From an uncultured Muribaculaceae bacterium (GTDB taxonomy: Bacteria > Bacteroidota > Bacteroidia > Bacteroidales > Muribaculaceae), in contig CAJTWH010000007.1 of NCBI GenBank assembly GCA_910579995.1, forward strand, positions 54,335 through 118,334: a stretch of 64,000 bases of DNA. Direction: 5' to 3'. Made by a program: the position numbers and the translations under genes. The notes beneath the pieces were generated by a model. The model did not search any database and was not told where the DNA came from. It worked only from the letters and a program-made list of their open reading frames with translations. This document shows, piece after piece, positions 60,340-64,000 of this stretch (within the stretch, counting starts at the first letter, position 1; each line of letters starts with the position of its first letter).

Positions 60340-61258
60340 GCTGCTGATTTTTGCATTGATTGTATGCGCTTTGTTCTATGGCGCATACTGCCTGATTGTA
60401 AGACCTTCGGCCGGACTCACAGGAAGTCATGACAGCGGCGGCTTGCGTGAGATGTGTATCGGCCGTATCAACGCTTACGGCGACAGTATATATATCAATG
60501 GTTGGTCGGATGAGTACCTTACTGCTGCGGAAGTGATTGTTAGAAGTCATAATGGTCGACTATCTGCTAAAGAGCTGCAGCAACTCGAAACGACATTGCA
60601 AAGTGTTTTTATAGAGCGTACAGATTCGCTGATCAGATCATGCTATGGTTCGTCGATGACCGATGGCAAGATTGTGTCCGGCTCACGACTTTCAAAGGCT
60701 TACAACGGTCTTGACGCCCTCGCTGCCAAATACCCTGTTGTAAAATCATCGCAGCGGTGGACTAACTTGGCAAAGTTGAGAAAAGCCCATACCGATATCT
60801 ATAATTTCGGACAGCGTGATTTTCAGCTCTCATCAAGGATAAACCTTAAGACTGAAAAAAGCGGCGACCGATTTTATATATCGATGGATGATGTCGTCAA
60901 TTTCGACAATTACCGTGCAAGCATTATCAAGCAACAGAGCATGCTTGAGAGCAGACTCAATGAATTGCCGGAGCTGCGCACATCGCCTTGGGCTGTCAAG
61001 GCTTTGAAAATTGCCGAGCTCAGAGAAAAACTTTCGACGGCCCGCACCAATTATATAGATCGAGAGAAAAGGGCGGTTGAATCGTACCTCGGCGCTATGG
61101 TCGGCGGAATTCATAAAGAAGGAGGTCTTACTCCTGAGAATGCCAGCGAGATTATCTCCCGCCTCGACAATATCGAAACATATCTTAAACAAAGAAGCAT
61201 AAATGCCGGTGGATTCAGTAACGTAAAAAATCAGATTCGCCGTATATATATAAATTAG
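60326..61258 (+). CDS. Single-pass periplasmic helical protein, unknown family
   Basis: A 310-residue protein with an N-terminal anchor LLIFALIVCALFYGAYCLIV (about 5-25) and a soluble, mostly helical remainder with two long helices (about 230-310, for example ELREKLSTARTNYIDREKRA). An unprocessed signal-anchor is more likely than a cleaved signal. It overlaps the preceding gene by 14 bases, so translation is coupled. It may act in the periplasm together with the C-terminal tail of its neighbour. No family recognised. Confidence 0.65.
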   Translation: MRILKLLIFALIVCALFYGAYCLIVRPSAGLTGSHDSGGLREMCIGRINAYGDSIYINGWSDEYLTAAEVIVRSHNGRLSAKELQQLETTLQSVFIERTDSLIRSCYGSSMTDGKIVSGSRLSKAYNGLDALAAKYPVVKSSQRWTNLAKLRKAHTDIYNFGQRDFQLSSRINLKTEKSGDRFYISMDDVVNFDNYRASIIKQQSMLESRLNELPELRTSPWAVKALKIAELREKLSTARTNYIDREKRAVESYLGAMVGGIHKEGGLTPENASEIISRLDNIETYLKQRSINAGGFSNVKNQIRRIYIN

Positions 61259-61267
61259 ACTCACTAT

Positions 61268-63070
61268 ATGCCGAAGTTAAAGGAAGTATTAAGCACCGAG
61301 GTGCATTGGCAGGTTGCCGACTGGCATACCCGCGACCAAGCCAATATCCGTATCCGCCAGCTCATGGGCGATGATGCGCGCTATTTTGCGCCGGTATATG
61401 TGACTCATGCCGGTTATTATTGGGCCGACGCCGACCCTCAGGGTTGGACTTTGCTCACAGACGCTACGGAAAATGATTCGCGTGAGGCCCGGGCTTTGAT
61501 TGAAAGGCTGCGAGCGAAGGTGCTCGCAAAATATCCTGCCCAGCAGCAGCGCGTAGATCAGCTGTTCACCCGTCCTAATGATGATTTTGTGTTTATACGC
61601 CGCGACGCCGCAGGTAATCTTGACCTCAGGATGACCGGTTGGGGCTTTGCCAATTTTCATCGGGCATACGGCGGGAGCATTGTTGACGCCCCGGCCGACG
61701 ACAGTCTGCGCGAGGTGAAGGTTTGCTTCAGTATCGATGGCCGAAGGGTCGCTGACCGTGAGTTTGAGTTATGGCGCTCGACTTCATGGGCTTCTTTGGT
61801 AACCGATAATGAAGGCTTTTATAGTCTTGGCAAACTGGGTCCCGGCATTCAGGTGCAGGTGCGCGACAAACTTACCGGTAAGGAACGGATAGAAAGCATA
61901 GCAGAAGATACACATATTATTGATGTGGATGTCACTGAGTATCTTACCTTGCGTGTGAGCGCGCGTCATGACAATGTCCCGCTGCAAGGTGAGACAGTTG
62001 ATGTAGTCTATGGCCATCGCACAAATCAACTCACGCTGACTCAGGGCGTGGCCGAGTGTCGCTTACCGTGGCTCGAAGGGCAGGAGTGCAAGGTGACATT
62101 GCGCGGTGAGTCGCAGACCCGTCAACTCGACAAATCAATTGTGAATACTTTTGAGTTCGAGTTTACGACGCCTGTAGTCCGTCGTACGCCGGTAACTGTC
62201 CGTGTTCATGGCGATGGCGCTCCTATAGTAAATGAGCCGGTGACGCTTGTATATCACGATGATGTGCTCGAATTGCGTACAGACAGCCGCGGCGAGGCTC
62301 ATGCCGAATTTGAACCGGCCGCTCAGGGCGAGACCACGAGAATGGTCACCGCAAGCGTAAGAGACCGGCAGCTCGGCGAAGATCTGCTTGACCGCCCGGT
62401 GGTATTCGATTTCTGCTTTGATACGCCCGCGAGAGAGGAGTTTCAGGCTACACTGCTCGTTGTGGATATGGATAACAGCCCTGTCGGAGCTTATCCTATA
62501 AGAGTCAATATAGGTGAGAATTCTGCCGATTTCCTTACAGATGATAACGGCTGCATAGCGCTCGGCTCGGTCTCCGCCGGCGATATTATGACCGTATTCG
62601 ATGGGCAGAACCTTGCGTTCAGCCGTGAATATACGCTCAATGCAAGGCAGCCTCAATATGTGTTCCAGTTGCCATACAGTTCGTCGCCGTCCGATTCTGA
62701 CTGTACCTTGAGGGTGATTGAGCTTAACGGCCAGCCGGCAGCCGGGGTGACCTGTGTGCTTCAACAGGGCACGTCGCGCGTATTGGCACATCTCGACGAA
62801 AATGGTGAGATGAGATTCGCCTCAGCCGATTTCGAGACCGGAAAAGAAATCGAAGTATATCTTTACAGCCACCGCCGCCAATTTCCTAAACTTGGCTTCA
62901 AACTCGAGGAGAATGAGAAGGAATATGAGCTTGTAGAGGTCAAGGGGCCTTATCCTTGGTGGAAAGTGGCGCTTGAGATTCTCGCGGTTCTTGCTTGTGG
63001 AGTTGGTTTGCTCTGCAATGCAGTGGTATGGAGAGCTATTTTTAATGAATTACCTCTAATTTTTGCCTGA
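61268..63070 (+). CDS. C-terminally anchored protein with five tandem beta-domain repeats
   Basis: A 600-residue protein. A unique N-terminal part (1 to about 148, LSTEVHWQVADWHTRDQANI) is followed by five repeats of about 80 residues starting near 149, 226, 308, 391 and 478. Each has the plan VxVxxxxxPVxxxxVxL...TDxxGxA...G, seen as LVTDNEGFYSLGKL, LRTDSRGEAHAEF, FLTDDNGCIALGSV and LAHLDENGEMRFAS. This suggests Ig-like/CNA-B-like beta-sandwiches. One membrane helix lies at about 566-590, close to the C-terminus, and there is no signal peptide. Whether the repeats face the cytoplasm (tail-anchored) or the periplasm is undecided. Family unknown. Confidence 0.7.
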   Translation: MPKLKEVLSTEVHWQVADWHTRDQANIRIRQLMGDDARYFAPVYVTHAGYYWADADPQGWTLLTDATENDSREARALIERLRAKVLAKYPAQQQRVDQLFTRPNDDFVFIRRDAAGNLDLRMTGWGFANFHRAYGGSIVDAPADDSLREVKVCFSIDGRRVADREFELWRSTSWASLVTDNEGFYSLGKLGPGIQVQVRDKLTGKERIESIAEDTHIIDVDVTEYLTLRVSARHDNVPLQGETVDVVYGHRTNQLTLTQGVAECRLPWLEGQECKVTLRGESQTRQLDKSIVNTFEFEFTTPVVRRTPVTVRVHGDGAPIVNEPVTLVYHDDVLELRTDSRGEAHAEFEPAAQGETTRMVTASVRDRQLGEDLLDRPVVFDFCFDTPAREEFQATLLVVDMDNSPVGAYPIRVNIGENSADFLTDDNGCIALGSVSAGDIMTVFDGQNLAFSREYTLNARQPQYVFQLPYSSSPSDSDCTLRVIELNGQPAAGVTCVLQQGTSRVLAHLDENGEMRFASADFETGKEIEVYLYSHRRQFPKLGFKLEENEKEYELVEVKGPYPWWKVALEILAVLACGVGLLCNAVVWRAIFNELPLIFA

Positions 63071-63071
63071 T

Positions 63072-63350
63072 ATGTTTGCTCACAGCTCATTGTTGTTCTA
63101 TTGGATATATTTTGCATGTGTGTTTGCCTTTGCCCTCTATGGCTATGACAAGCACTGCGCATGCTGTCATAAATGGCGAGTCTCGGAGTGGGTGTTATTG
63201 CTCGTTTCGCTTCCTCTTAGTGCTTTCGGGGCTCTTTGCGGTATGATCATATTCAATCACAAGACTGCCAAGACTCTCTTTCTTGTCGCCATTCCTGTGA
63301 TTCTGCTTATGCAGGTTCTTGGCATGGCGTGGTATTTTACTCACTTTTAA
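63072..63350 (+). CDS. DUF1294 family small membrane protein
   Basis: A 92-residue protein with about three hydrophobic helices. YGYDKHCACCHKWRVSEW and FNHKTAKTLFLVAIPV are the conserved D-K...W-R and H-K-T blocks of DUF1294, a family of unknown function often seen with nucleic-acid-binding domains. I choose the ATG at 63072 over an in-frame TTG three codons upstream. It begins 1 base after the preceding gene and lies 12 bases before the DUF2135 gene. Presence in this operon may be functional or a passenger. Confidence 0.75.
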   Translation: MFAHSSLLFYWIYFACVFAFALYGYDKHCACCHKWRVSEWVLLLVSLPLSAFGALCGMIIFNHKTAKTLFLVAIPVILLMQVLGMAWYFTHF

Positions 63351-63362
63351 TCTCGCTTTGTG

Positions 63363-63881
63363 ATGAATGGTAATAATAAGGGTATATTGCGCGGCATACT
63401 TGTCGGTGTATACATTTTGCTGATTGCATTGCTGATGTTAAGCAATTGCCATGGCTGCGACCGTGAGCCCGATCCTCCTGTGGTCGACGACAGGGCTGCC
63501 GAGGAGCGTGCCGAGAATATAGGTAATGATGGTGAGATTAAAGTGACAGCCTTGTGGGACTTCCCCGGAGATGTTGACTTGCACGTGACCGAGCCTGACG
63601 GTACCGAACTTTGGTTCCGCAATATGAAAAATCGCCGTACAGGCGGCGAGCTTGATGTAGATGATATTCCCGGTGGCCCCGGATCGGCGGAGAATATTTA
63701 TTGGACAAATCCTCTGCATGGTCAGTATACAGTAGAGGTTGTACTGTATAATATATCTGTCAACGCTCCAAATGGAGGACCGGTGCAAGTTGTGGTAAAG
63801 GTGAATGGCCAGACGGAGACTATTCCTGTGCGGCTGACAACCCAGAGTCAGCGTGTGCTTGTGAAGAGGTTTACATATTGA
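63363..63881 (+). CDS. DUF2135 (YfaP-like) protein with N-terminal membrane anchor
   Basis: A 172-residue protein. An N-terminal helix (ILVGVYILLIALLMLSNC) could be an anchor or, less likely, a lipoprotein signal: the sequence around the cysteine, LSNC, is a poor lipobox. The globular part has DFPGDVDLHVTEPDGTELWF and GGELDVDDIPGGPGSAENIY, then YTVEVVLYNI, which match the DUF2135/YfaP beta-domain. The start ATG 63363 is preferred over GTG 63360. It ends the operon; 63882 onwards contains no gene. In other bacteria this domain accompanies envelope-associated alpha-2-macroglobulin-like proteins. Confidence 0.75.
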   Translation: MNGNNKGILRGILVGVYILLIALLMLSNCHGCDREPDPPVVDDRAAEERAENIGNDGEIKVTALWDFPGDVDLHVTEPDGTELWFRNMKNRRTGGELDVDDIPGGPGSAENIYWTNPLHGQYTVEVVLYNISVNAPNGGPVQVVVKVNGQTETIPVRLTTQSQRVLVKRFTY

Positions 63882-64000
63882 GCGCATAGAAAATGCAAAA
63901 ATGTGCAAAAGGGCGGAACTTTTTTTGATCAGTTTTGTTTATCGTCCGGAATAAGTTTTTGAGGTCTTGAATACGACAAAACTACCAATTAATGCGCCGA

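Noticed and set aside
63977..63984. A minus-strand TAGTTTTG box near the right edge
   Set aside because: Its -33 region is outside the window and there is no leftward gene for it; probably chance.
1..64000. CRISPR arrays, insertion sequences, integrases, attachment sites
   Set aside because: I saw no regularly spaced direct repeats, no transposase or integrase motif and no tRNA-flanking duplication; tRNA-Glu at 42640 shows no partial copy elsewhere that I could find by reading.

Overview
The window is chromosomal DNA of a gut-type Bacteroidales bacterium. The exact family is my inference; a Muribaculaceae- or Bacteroidaceae-like genome fits. Evidence: an lpxC-fabZ fusion gene between lpxD and lpxA; an exbB-exbD-exbD-tonB operon; Bacteroidetes lipoprotein and DUF families; and promoters of the Bacteroidetes type (-33 TTTG, about 19-21 nt, -7 TAnnTTTG) in front of many transcription units. 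Base composition is roughly balanced, apart from an AT-rich pair of orphan genes at 2507-3814. Two coenzyme-B12 enzymes (methylmalonyl-CoA mutase and class II ribonucleotide reductase) point to propionate metabolism and B12 dependence.

Layout. 1-2293 (minus): methylmalonyl-CoA mutase, large subunit cut by the window edge. 2507-3814 (minus): two AT-rich orphans, one membrane and one secreted. 4030-6598: Trk/Ktr potassium uptake pair. 6588-8645 (minus): cysK with a HipA-like kinase and a DUF3037 protein. 8844-12063: lipid A block lpxD, lpxC/fabZ, lpxA, then RNase P RNA (12116-12489) and a DUF695 gene. 13084-16357: topA and an RluA-family pseudouridine synthase. 16562-18725: two-component system. 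18773-26559: tightly overlapping operon of a RelA/SpoT protein, a lipoprotein, sugar ketoisomerase, aminotransferase, mtaB, an acyltransferase and a glycosyltransferase. 26888-30224: exbB/exbD/exbD/tonB with a promoter, long leader and terminator. 30317-37513: nucleotidase, MFS exporter, nrdJ and a Ca2+-type P-ATPase. 37517-42462 (minus): plsC, a membrane protein, a TPR protein, DUF4293 and a THUMP-like methyltransferase. 42640-46733: tRNA-Glu(CTC) with promoter and terminator, dinB, an AI-2E family permease and an MFS transporter.

The accessory and most interesting part is 46777-63881. A short DUF4062 (TEP1/NWD1-type) protein with its own leftward promoter lies next to a 373-bp intergenic region. 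That region holds a perfect 11-bp inverted repeat, a complete terminator with no gene in front of it, and a good promoter firing right. The promoter starts a ten-gene, nearly gap-free operon of about 16.4 kb. It encodes a SrfB-like ASKHA-fold ATPase, a SrfC-like dynamin-type GTPase, a membrane-anchored subtilisin with complete catalytic residues, a four-helix membrane protein, a second GTPase with a helical-repeat N-terminus, three single-pass proteins of unknown family (one with five tandem beta-sandwich-like repeats and a C-terminal anchor), a DUF1294 protein and a DUF2135 protein. I read this as one envelope-associated NTPase/protease machine. A conflict, surveillance or secretion role is inference only.

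The last 120 bases (63882-64000) contain no gene that I can support.
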